From contig OZ035963.1 of NCBI GenBank assembly GCA_964034945.1, forward strand, positions 46,263,332 through 46,327,331: a stretch of 64,000 nt of DNA, in the 5' to 3' direction. The position numbers and the translations under genes are program-made. The notes beneath the pieces are model-generated. The model did not search any database, was not told where the DNA came from, and saw only the letters and a program-made list of their open reading frames with translations. Below, piece by piece: positions 9,529-20,699 of this stretch (within the stretch, counting starts at the first letter, position 1; each line of letters opens with the position of its first letter). This stretch comes from Chrysopilus asiliformis. Taxonomy: Eukaryota; Arthropoda; Insecta; Diptera; Rhagionidae.

Positions 9529-9826
9529 TTAGAGATGACAAAAGATTTTGATTTCTGCATGTCCGTCCAAAATCCCATCTGACCACTGCTCCTCCTTCTC
9601 CCATGCAAATGGAATACTTTTTTTCTATTTTCTCGAAAACGGTGGTTCGTATTGAAAAATTTATTAAGGTAAAATCTGAATATGATTTTACATAACCGTT
9701 CCATACATAAAAATCCAATCGGACAACTCGTTTCCCCCTTTCCTATACAAATGTATTTTTTTAAATAAAAATTTTGTCTGTCATCATATAGAGTATTTGA
9801 CGATTGGCAATTTTAGTTTTCTTATG
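9529..9826 (+). mobile_element. Family B repeat, right part (split)
   Basis: Continues the repeat from 8273: GATGACAAAAGATTTTGATT, TGCATGTCCGTCC, TTTTCTCGAAAACGGTG, then CCATACATAAAAATCCAATC, TTTTGTCTGTCATCATATAG and the TTTTCTTATGTTT end. Family B lacks the strong 3' hairpin of family A but keeps its terminal words. Confidence 0.7.
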
Positions 9827-10017
9827 TTTAAAAAAGTTTTCTTTTAGTGTTTATTCTATAATCCGTCCAGACGTTACAGGCATTGTAAAACTTCGAAAAA
9901 TTCATGTTCCACAAATTTCTATCTTCAACTCTGTTCACCCCGATCATTTTTTATTCCGTCAAAACATTTTTGGTGATTTATTTTTTGATACTTATTAAGG
10001 TTTACTCGACAAACATT

Positions 10018-10146
10018 AGGCCCTATTCCAGGATCCGATACGAATGATTCGGATCGTAAACTCAATGTTGTTGTTAGTGTTTTATACCAACAACAACATT
10101 GAGTTTACGATCCGAATCATTCGTATCGGATCCTGGAATAGGGCCA
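10018..10146. mobile_element. Palindromic MITE, 129 bp (GGCCCTATTCC family), TSD ATT
   Basis: The arms AGGCCCTATTCCAGGATCCG… and their reverse complement are nearly perfect, with a short loop GTTTTATACC in the middle. ATT flanks both sides (10015-10017, 10147-10149). Exactly the same length as the copy at 57992-58120, which has TSD CTG. Confidence 0.8.
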
Positions 10147-10149
10147 ATT

Positions 10150-11560
10150 GAAAAAAATGAAACAATTTTAATTGATAGTAGGTTTTAGCATGAATTTAAC
10201 CTAATTTTGTTGATACTCGATCTTATGTTTTTTTTGTGATGTACTTATATGTACATACATACGACTTATATACATCAAGCATTTTTTCGTGGGAAGATGA
10301 TTGTATTTTTTTTGTAACATACATTGAGTTCTTATATAACAGTAAAATTTCAGAACAATCGGACCAAGGATTTAACTAAAAATCATTTTTTTGAAAGTTT
10401 TGTTGGAAATTTTTTTTTTTTCAAAAGCATGAATTTTAAAGAATCGAAAATTTGTTGGGACTTAAGATTTATGATAAGCTACTTCCAAAAAAAATTTGAA
10501 CCAAATGATTTCATATGCTTATCCGGTATAGCCTTTCTTCAAAAAGTCTAAAAAAAACCACAAAATCATATTAAACGTTTGTTGTGTTTATGAAACCGTG
10601 TAAAATTTGATCTTAAACAGAAGTCACGTGGCTAGCCTTAAGGCATTAAAGATGATTAATTCTGAGAAAGTAATAAAAAAAATATGAAAAAGTGTGAGAA
10701 TTGAAGGGAATCTTGCTTCAAATGATATAAAGTGGATTTCGACACATTGTGGTGTTATTCACGTTCAACATAACAACGAATAAATTATTATTATTATTTA
10801 TTCGTGTTAGATACCATTATTATTCTCTATGATAATAAAGATTAGCGAATAAAGTTTATTTCTAGGAGTTGATAACAAGTTATATCCGATATTGTACCAG
10901 AATGGAAAATGATAGCCATGGCAATGTGCATAAAACCATTTTGTTTCGCACATAATTTGTAAACGAAGAGATGATATTGGTGCCAAATGACTTAGAGAAA
11001 TGTATATGTATATAAAATTTGTTTAATAGATAAATCATCTACGAATTGTTGTACGTGAAATGAGATTGACTTTATTCCCGCATTTTGTGAAGGAATTAAC
11101 ACTCCGGGGAAAATTGTCGCTTTTCGACTTAATTTAAGATTACAACGCGATTCTTCTTCATGACTTGCTTCATACAACCAATAACAACATTTTTCTTAAC
11201 AGCTCTAGAAAGGACATTGCGATACCTTTCGAAATATCGAATTTCCTCAAAGTCACGTTTAAGGTAAAATTCTTTAAATTTTCTTGTAATATGGTTCATG
11301 AAATCAAGAATCGATCCCTTCGGATTGAATAAAAAAGGGATCATTCATTCGTATTTGCGACAAATTTTTTCTTTCTTTTTTTTAGTTGTTTAAAGTGAAA
11401 GAATCATACCCTTCTGAAAGGTTATCTGTGATAGCACTTCATAAAATTTCGGATGAAATGTTACAAAGAATTTCGTAAGACGTACAAAGAAGTTCTCATA
11501 ATTTGTGTCGAGAAGGAGGGGAGCCATATCAAGTGTTGTGTCACAGTCTAAAATGTCTTA
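10150..11560. other. No gene recognised
   Basis: AT-rich, with a small perfect hairpin at 10777-10808 (ACGAATAAAT…ATTTATTCGT). Open frames up to about 75 codons show no family motif. Confidence 0.4.
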
Positions 11561-12156
11561 TACTATGTTCACACCGACGCAAAATTACGTAATTTTGAAG
11601 ATTTTCGTAATTTTGAACGAAATCTTGCTCGAAATCACGAGATTGCCAGTACATTAACCTGTTTTCAAAATCACTAAAAGTATGCAATTTCCACAAAATT
11701 AGGAACGAAATCAAGCAAAAACAATGGATACAACCCTGCATCACTTATTCAGCTCTCTTCAGCACATCAGTTTTGAGAAGTTTTGACATTTGTGCTGCAT
11801 TGGACAAACGGCAATATAAGAAAAAGAAGCCGTGTTCCGCACGCGAAGAGGATATATTAGTAAACCTGTGGTCTGAAAAAATAAATAAATGGACATGTTT
11901 ATGATGCAGTTAAATATGAAATTTTCTTCTAAAGTGTCTAATTCTGTTTGCACATATTTCATCGATGTTTTGAATTGTATTATTCATCATATTACTAAAA
12001 TTCATAGTAATCCTACACGATCTTCCTCGGTCCATTTTTGAACTAACGTAGTTGAAATATCAAACAAAATTACCTTAACCTCTGAGTGAACACTTTGGTT
12101 TAAGATCTAAATCATTTCGCAAAATTACGTAATTTTGCGTCGGTGTGAACATAGTA
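11561..12156. mobile_element. Harbinger-like element with TACTATGTTC ends, copy 1, TSD TTA
   Basis: The TIRs are TACTATGTTCACACCGACGC and its reverse complement; TTA at 11558-11560 and 12157-12159. It is homologous to 49827-50441 throughout, including a central stretch with AAAAAGAAGCCGTGTTCCGC and ACGCGAAGAGGATATATTAG that in the other copy lies in an open frame. Here that frame is broken. Confidence 0.8.
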
Positions 12157-12159
12157 TTA

Positions 12160-12738
12160 GTCTAAAAACTTCGAAGGAATCATATGAGGAACGAAGGATT
12201 CAAAGGAGAGTCGAAGGACTAGAAGGAAATCAAGAGATCGTTCCAGACTTTCATTTTTACGGTGATGGAAACGTAAAGGTATAATAAGTTTGGTTTTCTA
12301 CACCGGTGAATGTAAAAGTAATGATTTAGTAAATCATTAGAGTGTTTATTAGATGAAAGTCATTTATTCGAGAATGTTTAAAATGACTACTGTGAATTAT
12401 TTTTTTCACTTTGGAGAACAAAAAATGATTGTGATGTCATTTCACCAACGATTCCCAGGAACATGGTATTAAATTTTCGTCCCTTGCGAAACATCCTGGC
12501 GAATCCTAGGTGAATATAATTGATATTTTTGTTTTCCCGAAATCTGATAAATTAAAAAGATCATTTTATTTGTTTGTTCTTAATTGTCAAATGCCCACAG
12601 CTAAATCAAAACATTTGCCCTTGTCAGCTTCTTTCATCTCCTTCTTCATATGATTGCTATTCGCTCACTTTTGATAAACATTACCCTTCAGCTCACTGTT
12701 CCTTGACCGCAGCACATTTTTCATTAAATCATTCTGAA
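12160..12738. other. No gene recognised
   Basis: Short repeated AGAAGG/GAAGGA words at 12170-12235; otherwise undistinguished. A 66-codon frame at 12574-12774 runs into the hAT MITE and is not credible as a gene. Confidence 0.4.
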
Positions 12739-13097
12739 CAGGGATGGCCTCAATTTGCCTTAGGAGGGAAGTAGATTGGACCAAAAATAGTAGTAGATTG
12801 ATACTAATAGTAGCAGATTTTCAAAAAAAAACCTTTTCTACCTATGCCGATATACCAATTTGTATAACTAAAGCTAAATAGCTTTATCATTCATAATACC
12901 AAATTCTATCAACGTATTGGCTGCCTCATATTTAATTTCGTTAGAAGCTTTTTAGATTTAACATGTATAAAACAATTTTTTGGTTGATTCATGTATTTTA
13001 CAAAAAATAGTAGTAGATTTAATTTACTACGCACTAAGGCTTTTGAAGGCGAAAATAGTAGTAGATTTACTACAATTGTAGTAGGGGGACATCGCTG
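12739..13097. mobile_element. hAT-type MITE, 359 bp, 8-bp TSD ATTCTGAA
   Basis: The ends are CAGGGATGGCC at left and the reverse complement of CAGCGATGTCC at right. ATTCTGAA is duplicated exactly at 12731-12738 and 13098-13105. The 8-bp duplication and CAG-type ends define hAT. The interior has repeated AGTAGTAGATT words near both ends, typical of subterminal transposase-binding repeats. Confidence 0.85.
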
Positions 13098-13105
13098 ATT
13101 CTGAA

Positions 13106-13880
13106 CTGTTCACACAATGCTCATCCGGCTTCAGGTGAATATTCAGTTGCTGGTCCGCAGGGCGAGTGAATATTCCAGTATCTCAGCAAACATGGTCTGG
13201 TCAAAACTACAGATTGGGATTGGGAAAGTTTTATGATTTCCTAGGTAAACGTTTCCCGGAAATTTTGATTTAATGACTTTCGGGAATTCCCTTTTCCCGG
13301 GAAAAAATCGAGAATTTCCCGGGAAGTTGAAGTTACATAGTTCAAAAAAGTCTTCCTTCTTTGAATTTTATTTGATCTAACATGATTTCCAAGTCATTGT
13401 CTTATAATTATGTAACTAAATATTACATAAATACAATTAAATATTGTATTATTTACGTTTTTACTGATAATCAGTGATTTCGTAATTTCATTCATATATA
13501 TCGTGATTACCAATTTTTAGAAACTTTTCATTTTTTGAGGTTTGTTTCATTTGGGTGGCATTTATTCACAAAAATTTCAAATAATTGAACATAAGTTCAA
13601 ATAATACGTAGTGAACAAAAAAATTATGGGTTCAAATAACTGGGACTTCAAAAAAGGGGTAATAATAATCGAGATTTGCTTGTGTCTTTCGCTTGCATAT
13701 CTGCATATCAGAACTTTTACAATTTTCAGCATTTTTTACACGGTTTTTAAACTAAATATAGTTCTTTATTTCATCTTGCGCGGTTTTCGGATAACATGGA
13801 ATGTATTTCCAATAGGAAACTTGGGGACAAGGAAACTTGTATTTTTACACACGTTTTTTATACTCTATATGATATATAAT
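13106..13880. other. No gene recognised
   Basis: Contains a GGGAAA/TTCCCGG-rich patch at 13235-13330. A 94-codon hydrophobic frame (13611-13895) has no recognisable motif and ends in AT-rich sequence; I do not call it. Confidence 0.4.
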
Positions 13881-13907
13881 ATAGATTTATATTAGATTTA
13901 GTATACC
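13881..13907 (+). mobile_element. Family B repeat, extreme left end (split)
   Basis: TTAGATTTAGTATACC, the start also seen at 37646 and 52084. The repeat is split here by the element at 13908-14427, again at 14491-15837, and runs on to about 16724. Confidence 0.6.
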
Positions 13908-14427
13908 AACGATGGTATCTGATTTCGGACAAAAACAGTATATTTCATCTAAACATTTAAAAAAGCGGTAAATCGATTTCAAAAAACAGTGCTTTTCGCA
14001 GTATAAATTTTATTCAATGAACATTTACAAAAAAAAAAAGCATATTAAACACCGGGCGATTCATTTCCATCATCTGCATCGTCTTCGCTTTCCATATCAC
14101 CTTCTTTGGCTGTTGTTTTGTATTTGTCCTTTGAAGCAATTTGACGAAGCAATTCCGGCATTGTTTTGAGGTTAATTATAAAAATTAACGCATGGATATT
14201 TCAAGTTACATTTCACGATCAGAATTGCCGCCAATGTTTCCACTTCTAATCAAGCTTTATCTGACGTTTTGCATTGCTATTAATAAATTTGAATTTCGAA
14301 ACGTTAAAGAATTAAAGTTTAATATTTTTTCTGAGTATTTACATACAGTATTTTGGGGTAAAAAGCAGTATTGGAGTATGAAAAACAGTATAATACTGCG
14401 AAAAACAGTATAGAAACCATCGTTAAT
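13908..14427. mobile_element. TIR element carrying a gene fragment; direct repeat TATACC
   Basis: It interrupts family B between TATACC and GTTTGTAACGC; TATACC is present on both sides (13902-13907, 14428-14433). Ends are AACGATGGT and ACCATCGTT (plus AAT). The right half repeats AAAACAGTAT words. A short coding-like frame lies inside on the minus strand. Superfamily unknown. Confidence 0.65.
14045..14161 (-). pseudogene. Acidic C-terminal protein tail captured in a transposon
   Basis: A 38-codon frame on the minus strand reads MPELLRQIASKDKYKTTAKE and then a strongly acidic end with ESEDDADDGNESPGV before TAA. The composition looks like the C-terminus of a real (possibly nuclear) protein rather than random AT-rich sequence. 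It is too short to assign to a family; it may be transposase-derived or a captured host fragment. The ATG may be internal. Confidence 0.35.
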
Positions 14428-14490
14428 TATACCGTTTGTAACGCATCGAACCAATGATCGGACACAAAAATGAATTACACCAGGGTGTTA
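14428..14490 (+). mobile_element. Family B repeat, second segment
   Basis: TATACCGTTTGTAACGCATC, GAACCAATGATCGGACACAA, then TACACCAGGGTGTTA, cut by the Harbinger-like element at 14491. It resumes at 15838. Confidence 0.7.
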
Positions 14491-14650
14491 AGGTGCCTGT
14501 CCATATGAGAGTAAATGCCGGCGAGAACCTCTCGATAGCAGCTACTCGCAAATGGACACGTCTCTGAGAGTCGCTCGCAGAAATTCGCAAAAACTCACGA
14601 GCTAGTTTCTACGAGCTGTCAAAAGTGATTCTACTCTCTAGGAGCACTGC

Positions 14651-14908
14651 AACTGGTGTGCCGGGAAATGATATTAGGTGTACAGCGGTAAACAATTCAA
14701 ATAGCTATTTAATAATTCTTTCAGGATTTTTTTTTCAATTTTAAATATATTTTTAATTTTAAACCATCCCGAGCTGTGCTTCGGCATTAAAGGGTCTTCC
14801 CCTAAACTCTGGCTGGATCTATAAAAAAAATTTTTTTTTATATTTTCTTTTGTTTTCAGAAAAAAAATTTGCGTGCGGTATGCAAATAAAGGTTGTGGAG
14901 CACTGCTC
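14651..14908. mobile_element. hAT-type MITE related to 29082-29167
   Basis: Right end GGTTGTGGAGCACTG followed by CTCTAG matches the right end of the 29082 element and its TSD. The left end (about GCAACTGGTGTGCCGGGAAA) matches the inner part of the same TIR but the outermost bases are rearranged. CTCTAG occurs on both sides (about 14636-14641 and 14909-14914). Confidence 0.55.
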
Positions 14909-14972
14909 TAGTGGACACGCCTCCACTGAACTCTCGGAGAGTAACTCACCAGATACGAACGGCGTTTGAATT

Positions 14973-15127
14973 TTGCGAGTCGCTCTCGAGAACTTGCCAA
15001 AGCAAGATGTGAAAAAATCAAGATATTGGTCATCGGAGGAGATTAACAAGTTAATCGAACTGTATGAAGTGAACGAAATTCTGTGGAATGTTAAATGTGA
15101 CGAATACCGTGATCGTCTAAAAAATGT
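14973..15127 (+). pseudogene. MADF-domain exon of a Harbinger-type accessory gene
   Basis: The frame contains RYWSSEEINKLIELYEVNE and ILWNVKCDEYRDRLKN: the conserved W, LIELY, LW and Y-R residues of the MADF (Myb/SANT-like, Adf-1) DNA-binding domain. The coding match stops at RLKN, exactly before GTAAAG, a plausible 5' splice site, after which the frame loses similarity. PIF/Harbinger elements commonly carry a MADF or Myb/SANT protein that partners the transposase, which fits the enclosing element. No matching downstream exon or transposase was seen, so the copy is likely dead. The start codon is uncertain. Confidence 0.7.
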
Positions 15128-15210
15128 AAAGCTACTTCTTTCACTATTCTGCCTATCGTGCATACGGGTATCATAAATTGGTACTGTAGATTACTATACG
15201 AATCTTCTAA

Positions 15211-15353
15211 TGAAATATAATATTGAACAATTCATACATTTCTGTGTTTATGTTTTTTTGTAAATAAGCTTACCAGATACAAAAAATCTTAATGTAACCA
15301 TTAACAAAAAATCATAAACACAGAAATGTATCAATTGTTCAATATTATATTTT
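15211..15353. repeat. Inverted repeat, about 50-bp arms
   Basis: Left arm AATATAATATTGAACAATTC … AGAAATGTATCAATTG reads as the reverse complement at right (…CAATTGTTCAATATTATATT). The loop includes AAGCTTACCAGATAC. Probably a small foldback MITE inside the Harbinger-like element. Confidence 0.6.
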
Positions 15354-15837
15354 GATCCCGTACCGATATTGTTCTCTCATTTTTGTATTAGTTTTATTTG
15401 GCGACAACCGGTCCGAAAATTTTAATTAAAAACTCTATTTCCGAACTTGTTAACCTACAAAAATTTCTAAATTGTTGCGCGTCTTCAATTTGCAATTATC
15501 TTATTATAGTTCTCCCGGCACCCAAAAGATTTCTCCTTTGAATCCAGGACTTAACCCAGCACTTTTTTTTTACTGATTTTGTTTGTCTCTTGTTTGTCTA
15601 TTAGGATAATCACAGCTACTGCAACCTTCCCATAGTGCGATGACATTTCGCTACTTTCACTCTCAAATGGACAGGATCTGGAGAGTTCTCGCGCAAGTGC
15701 GTCCCGCTAGAAACTCGCCGAGACTTCGCGATAGAAAAATCGCGGAAATTTACTCTCAAATGGACAACCTACTGCGAGTAACTCTCGAGAGTTTTTGAGA
15801 GTTACTCGCGTCTTTACTCTCATGAGGACAAGAACCT

Positions 15838-16724
15838 TTAGGGATGACAAAAGATTTTGATTTCCGCATGTCCGTCCGTTCGTCTGTCCGTACGAGCTAG
15901 AGACTTAAAATTTGGTACAGTTATGTTTCTCGTAAATGGTTAGGCTGAGTGTATCGGACTAGAATAGTGCAAGGACAGTTTTTTAACACCGATTAGAGCA
16001 GTCTATTAGGGCAGTTAGTATAGTTTTTCCACCAGATTAGAATAGTCTGCAAATATTTTTCAATTTATTAAAACAATTACGACTTTCCAAATCTCTTTTA
16101 TATCTCAAACATGAATTTTGGTTACTTATATTAACTGATTTAAGTATTTTCGGGAAATTATTTGTAAGAATAAATCAAATTTTTAACGTTTTTCACACTC
16201 GTTTTACAGCACGGCGCCAATTTTTGCACATCCGGTTTTTCACTCTCTAAATGATTGGCTCCAAAATAGGCCACTTTCAAATAGGCCACTTTCTGGAGAT
16301 GAAGAATGCTAAAAGCCGTAGTTGACGTGAGCTACCATCCTGAACACACAGGACATTTATGTTTTGCACAACGTGCAACGTTTACCTTTGCGTCAAAAGA
16401 GATTCAAACTGCACAGGCATACCTCGATTTAGGACACCTCAATTTAAGACGTCCTGTAATACGACGCTCAATATTTTGTTCCGGATCTCGGTATACGATG
16501 AAAAATATCTGATATACGACGCTGAGTTTCTAAATTTTTTTTAAATATTCAATCCTTTGAACTTTTATTCAGAACACAAAAATCTGTTCCCCCTCCTCCA
16601 TACAAACGAAACAGCATTCCCCCCTCTCCTATACAAATGATTTTTTTTTAAATAAACATTTTGTCTATCCTCATATAGAGTATTTGACGATTGGCTCCTG
16701 GATATTATAGCTTTTCTTATGTTT
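15838..16724 (+). mobile_element. Family B repeat, right segment
   Basis: Resumes with GGGATGACAAAAGATTTTGA and TGTCCGTCCGTTCGTCTGTC, then loses similarity from about 15960 to 16560, and ends with CTCCTATACAAATG, TTTTGTCTATCCTCATATAG and TTTTCTTATGTTT. A direct repeat AAATAGGCCACTTTC occurs twice at 16264-16292. CAGGCATACCTCGATTTAGG at 16416 resembles one end of a pogo/Tigger-type element; no partner end seen. Confidence 0.5.
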
Positions 16725-18340
16725 TATAATTATTTTATACTTGACAGGTTGATTTTATGTTTCTTTATATCTTAATTTGTTTGATAAAATATCTACAAAA
16801 CACCAAATTTTTCTTATCTTTTACAATAAAACACTACGATTACAAATTATCACCAAATTTCTTCGTACAGAAGAATAGTGGGAAAAGCAACCTTTCAGGA
16901 CTTTTGTCCTATATATTTTTGTCCAATAGACACATTTTTAAATTCAGGTGAAGCAATATCGGTAAACGATGATTATAGGAATATGCTTAGGAGACCCTGT
17001 GGGAAAAAAATACCATTAAAAAAATATTTTGCACCCCCTCTGTTATGATTTCTGAAAGGGTTAATATCCTTTTATTGTGTTAAAAATCAGCAAAATTGTT
17101 TATTGCACATTAAAAAAAGCTTTTCAATTTTCCATATGAGATAACCTCCTCGCCAGGTTATTGAATTCTTACAAAGAAAGTGTGAAGAATATCAATAATT
17201 TACCATTCGACATGTAAGAGAACAGTTTTTCATTCTGTCAATATTTTTAGCAGTAACGGTACCCAGGTATGGATATATTCAATAAATTATCTGACTATAA
17301 ACACAAAAGCTGTAGAATTTCAGATAATTTACTAGACATGGTTAAACAAACAACACACCTTCAGACAATATTAGTTTATCTATGATTTATGGTTCAATTG
17401 TCGTGGGAAATATACCAAACCGAATGAATTTCTAATTTTATATTGAAAAATCTCATTCTAGAACAAAATCATTCTAGAAAAATTGAACAAAATCATGACG
17501 TTTTTGCTACATGTTTTCCACCATTCATTGGAAAAATTGTTGATAGTCCAAATTCTTCTGTAGTTTTTTTTCTCCACTTCCCCGTTTTTCTGTCAAAATG
17601 ATTTGCATCAATGTTTGTTTATTGACTCAGTTTATTTGGGAAACGAATATACAAATTCGGAAAATCACACAAAAAATGAAAAGATGTTACTTACTTAAAA
17701 ACGAGCGATGTTGATTTTTGCTTGTGTTACCCTCAGCTGATCACGAATTTGTCCCGAATTTCCATTTTGCAGTATGAAAAAGTCGAGAAATTTCCGCGAA
17801 AATCGCGATGGTTTTCGCGTGATGTAAACTCCAAATAAATGGAATTAAATAAAATGTACGACTTATTACAATCCGATTAGTTGAATGCTTCAGTCTCGTC
17901 AAATTCAATGGAAAATATTTATTATCTGATAAAGTGTCGCATGGGAAAATGAAAATACTGGGAAAAAGTTCAATAGGGTGGATCGAAATTTTTCTTTTTT
18001 ATCGTTTTTTTTTATGATTCGCGAATAGAAAATAAAATTATTTCGCATTTGAATCATTCGCGAATCTATAAAATAAAACTCGCGAATGATTTTTTTCATA
18101 GAGAATTTTATCCGAATTGTGTGAATTTTATGAAACCTCTTGCAATTCGACTATTCGAATCGCCAATGAAAAATAATGGAAAAAAATTTCGAATCATTCT
18201 AAAAATTTCAGTCTCTCCCACCACTCAAATAATTTTCCATCCTCTTCCTTGAAAAAAAAAAATTTCCCGCTCCCGTTTGGTCATCTCGCTCCCTTTTACC
18301 ACCCCATCACCTTCTCCCGACCAACCCCCTTTTTTCCAAA
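16725..18340. other. No gene recognised
   Basis: AT-rich. TCGCGAAT/ATTCGCGA-type words recur at 17750-18130. Short open frames (60-67 codons) lack motifs. Confidence 0.4.
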
Positions 18341-20086
18341 TCTATATTTATAAAATCGTTTAACCTGACTGACTGACTGACTCATCAATAGGGATGCAAC
18401 ATCGTTCATAAAACCTGGATATATCGAAAATCGATGTTTTTTTTAAAGCGACATCGATGTCAGAAAACATCGTCCGGAAAACATCGATACCTCGACGTTT
18501 TCCGATGTTTTGAAATAGTTAAATTTAATAAATAATTTAGCCACCTGGCGGATGCTCTACTGTGGGTGGAGTGCACCCAGGTGGAATTAACACGGATTTA
18601 ATTCTTCTTATACGTTGAACCACCAAAAACCCGTTAGTTTTCGAGATATTCGCAAAAAACTAATTTTTTTGAAATACCGGCATATCTTCATAACGGAGTT
18701 CTAGTAAAAGACATAAATGTAGCAAATTTTATTGTCTCTAAGTTTTGTAATACATAAGACTACTGGAAAATGGTTAGTTTCGGAATAAATCGCAAAAAAC
18801 GAAATTGCAGTTTTTAAAAAGCCGCCGTTTTGGTTACTTCCGGTTAACGGATTTCCACATCAGGACCAAACTTCTCTGTAAAATTTCATGGCTAGCTCTG
18901 GTATTTTTTACGAAATCTTGTAGAAAGATGAAACTGAAAATTGATACCAAAGGAAATTTAAACAAATCTTTAAGTAGAGTGGCTATATTAAATCTATCTA
19001 AAAACTAGTCCCTCTAGTCCTAAAATTAGTTTCTCTACTAATTTTATGAAGAGTAATGTTCTAACATCGTGGATAACAACATCGATATCTCGATATATCA
19101 GCCTGTTCAACATCGAGGTTAAAACTCGATATTTTTCAACGATACCTCGATGTTTGCAAGGATCGTTGGCATCCTTACTCATCAACGCCCAGCCCAAACC
19201 CCTGAAGCTAGAGACTTGAAACTTTCACAGTATGTCCCAACCATCGCGTAGGCGCTCACTAAGGCGTTGTTTTCCGAAATTTTACCCCTACGGGGGTCAA
19301 CGGGGTATAAAGGGGATTTGGGTGTTTTTAAACCGTGATTTTCGCCATGAATCCTGCTCAATAGGACGCTGAAGAGTTTCACTCGGGGGTTTTCGGGGTC
19401 GATGATAACGAATCCGGTGTTAGATTTTCAAAATTTGGAACGGAAGGTCCTGTAAGGATAACGCAAATATCCTTTTTCCCATTTTTTCCGGGGTGTTTTT
19501 GCTTCGGTTAACCGTTTTTTTCGCTGTTTTTTTTGCACGGTTATACCAGGTGTTTTTTTTAAACCAAAAAAACCGTTCAAAAAAACCGATCATTTTTTTT
19601 GTACGGGAAAATAATTTTAAACCAATTTTCGTGCAACTGGTTTGTTAGAAACACTTCTTTTTAGCCACTCTAGACCAAACACAATATTATATTATGCCAT
19701 TTATGGCCTCTTAATGGATTTTATGGCACTTCACGTCTTTTGTTTGTATTATAGTGTATTTGTTGCGTCTAAGGCCTAACCTACCCAATTTGAACAAAAC
19801 GGTTTTTCGGTGTTTTTAAAAGTCCTATAAGGAAATTGCCAACGGTAGCTCCTATAAGGATAACCCAAATATCCTTTTTACAATTTATTCTGGAAAAAAT
19901 CTGGTAATAAAGGGGTTTCGGAGCCGCTGATCACGAATCTGGTGTTAGAATTTTAAAATTCGGAACGGGAGGTCCTGAAGACATAACGATTTTTTTCAAA
20001 AGTTTTTAAGTTATTTCTTTGTTTTTTTAGCGCAAGAAAATTTTTACAAAAAACTTTTACCCGACAACGGCAGGTATGCAAGCTAG
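18341..20086 (+). mobile_element. Helitron-like element (family D), split by a hAT element
   Basis: Starts TCTATATTTATAAAATCG after an A and ends …CTAG before a T (A|TC…CTAG|T), the Helitron insertion signature. About 10 bp before the CTAG is a CG-rich hairpin region (ACCCGACAACGGCAGGT; a cleaner ACCCGGCGACGACGGGT in the copy at 51008). No target duplication is seen. The element includes CTGACTGACTGACTGACTCA, AAGCTAGAGACTTGAAACTT and the GGGGTTTTCGGGGTCGATGA block. It has no Rep/helicase coding capacity. A 789-bp hAT element is inserted at 18388. Confidence 0.7.
18388..19176. mobile_element. hAT-type element, 789 bp, 8-bp TSD ACTCATCA
   Basis: ACTCATCA is duplicated at 18380-18387 and 19177-19184, splitting the Helitron-like host sequence. 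Ends are short and imperfect (ATAGGGATGCAACATCG against the complement AAGGATGCCAACGATC). Internal ACATCGAT/ATCGATGT words recur near both ends (18420-18500 and 19065-19155). No transposase ORF. Confidence 0.75.
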
Positions 20087-20087
20087 T

Positions 20088-20699
20088 TATACCCGTATGG
20101 TGAAACCAAAGGGTATATTAACTTTGCCTTACCGTTTGTAACGCCAAGATCCCGTCATCACACATAAAAATGAATTACACCAGTATGTTTAGAATGATAA
20201 AAATAATTAATTTCTGCATGTCCGTCCGTCTGTCCGTCTGTCTGTCCGTCTGTCTGTCTGTCCGTCTGTCCGTCTGTCCGTCTGTCCGTCTGTCCGTCTG
20301 TCTGTCTGTCTGTGGCGCGGATTGCGGGCGCACGGATTGAGCTAGAGACTTGAAATTTTGCGCAGATCCGTTTTTCGTAAAATGCGAGGCTAAGTTCGTT
20401 AATGGGCAAAAATGGACCATTAGGGGGGGTACCCCCCATACGAACGAAAACGGTTTTTGTGAATATCTCAAAAACGGTGTATCTTATCAAAAAAGTGCAA
20501 GAACAAAATTTATTTAGGATATGATTCTACATAAAACTCCCATACATCAAAATCCGATTGGAATAAATTTAAAAAAATCTTATTGGAAAGTTTGACTTCA
20601 AAGTGGAATTTTGGTACAACTGTTCGAATTTTGATACGAATATCACCATACGGGTCTCCAATGATTGCCAGATTGGCAATTATAGCTTTTGTTATGTTT
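20088..20699 (+). mobile_element. mini-me/DINE-1-like element (family A), copy 2
   Basis: Full-length: TATACCC start, long (GTCY)n tract at 20218-20312, the ACCATTAGGGGGGGTACCCC palindromic block at 20416, and hairpin plus TTATGTTT end. It abuts the CTAG end of the Helitron-like element one base away. ORFs reading RTDRQTDG across the tract are artefacts of the tetranucleotide repeat. Confidence 0.9.

Larger units (their letters stand above)
14491..15837. mobile_element. Harbinger-like element with MADF exon, 1347 bp, TSD TTA
   Basis: TIRs AGGTGCCTGTCCATATGAGA and the complement of its right partner (AGGTTCTTGTCCTCATGAGA); TTA at 14488-14490 and 15838-15840. Subterminal regions are rich in CTCTCGAGAG/ACTCGC words. 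Inside are a hAT MITE (about 14651-14908), a MADF-domain exon (about 14973-15127) and a short palindrome (15211-15353). It entered the same site of family B (GTTA|GGGATG) as the unrelated-sequence element at 8274. Confidence 0.8.

Noticed and set aside
13611..13895. 94-codon hydrophobic ORF
   Set aside because: Phe/Ile/Leu/Tyr richness is expected from AT-rich DNA; no signal peptide logic, conserved motif or gene context.
20158..20490. ORFs with RTDRQTDGQTD or CPSVRLSVCPS repeats, here and in every mini-me copy
   Set aside because: They are translations of the (GTCY)n tetranucleotide tract plus conserved element sequence; the same frames recur in each copy and break with tract length.
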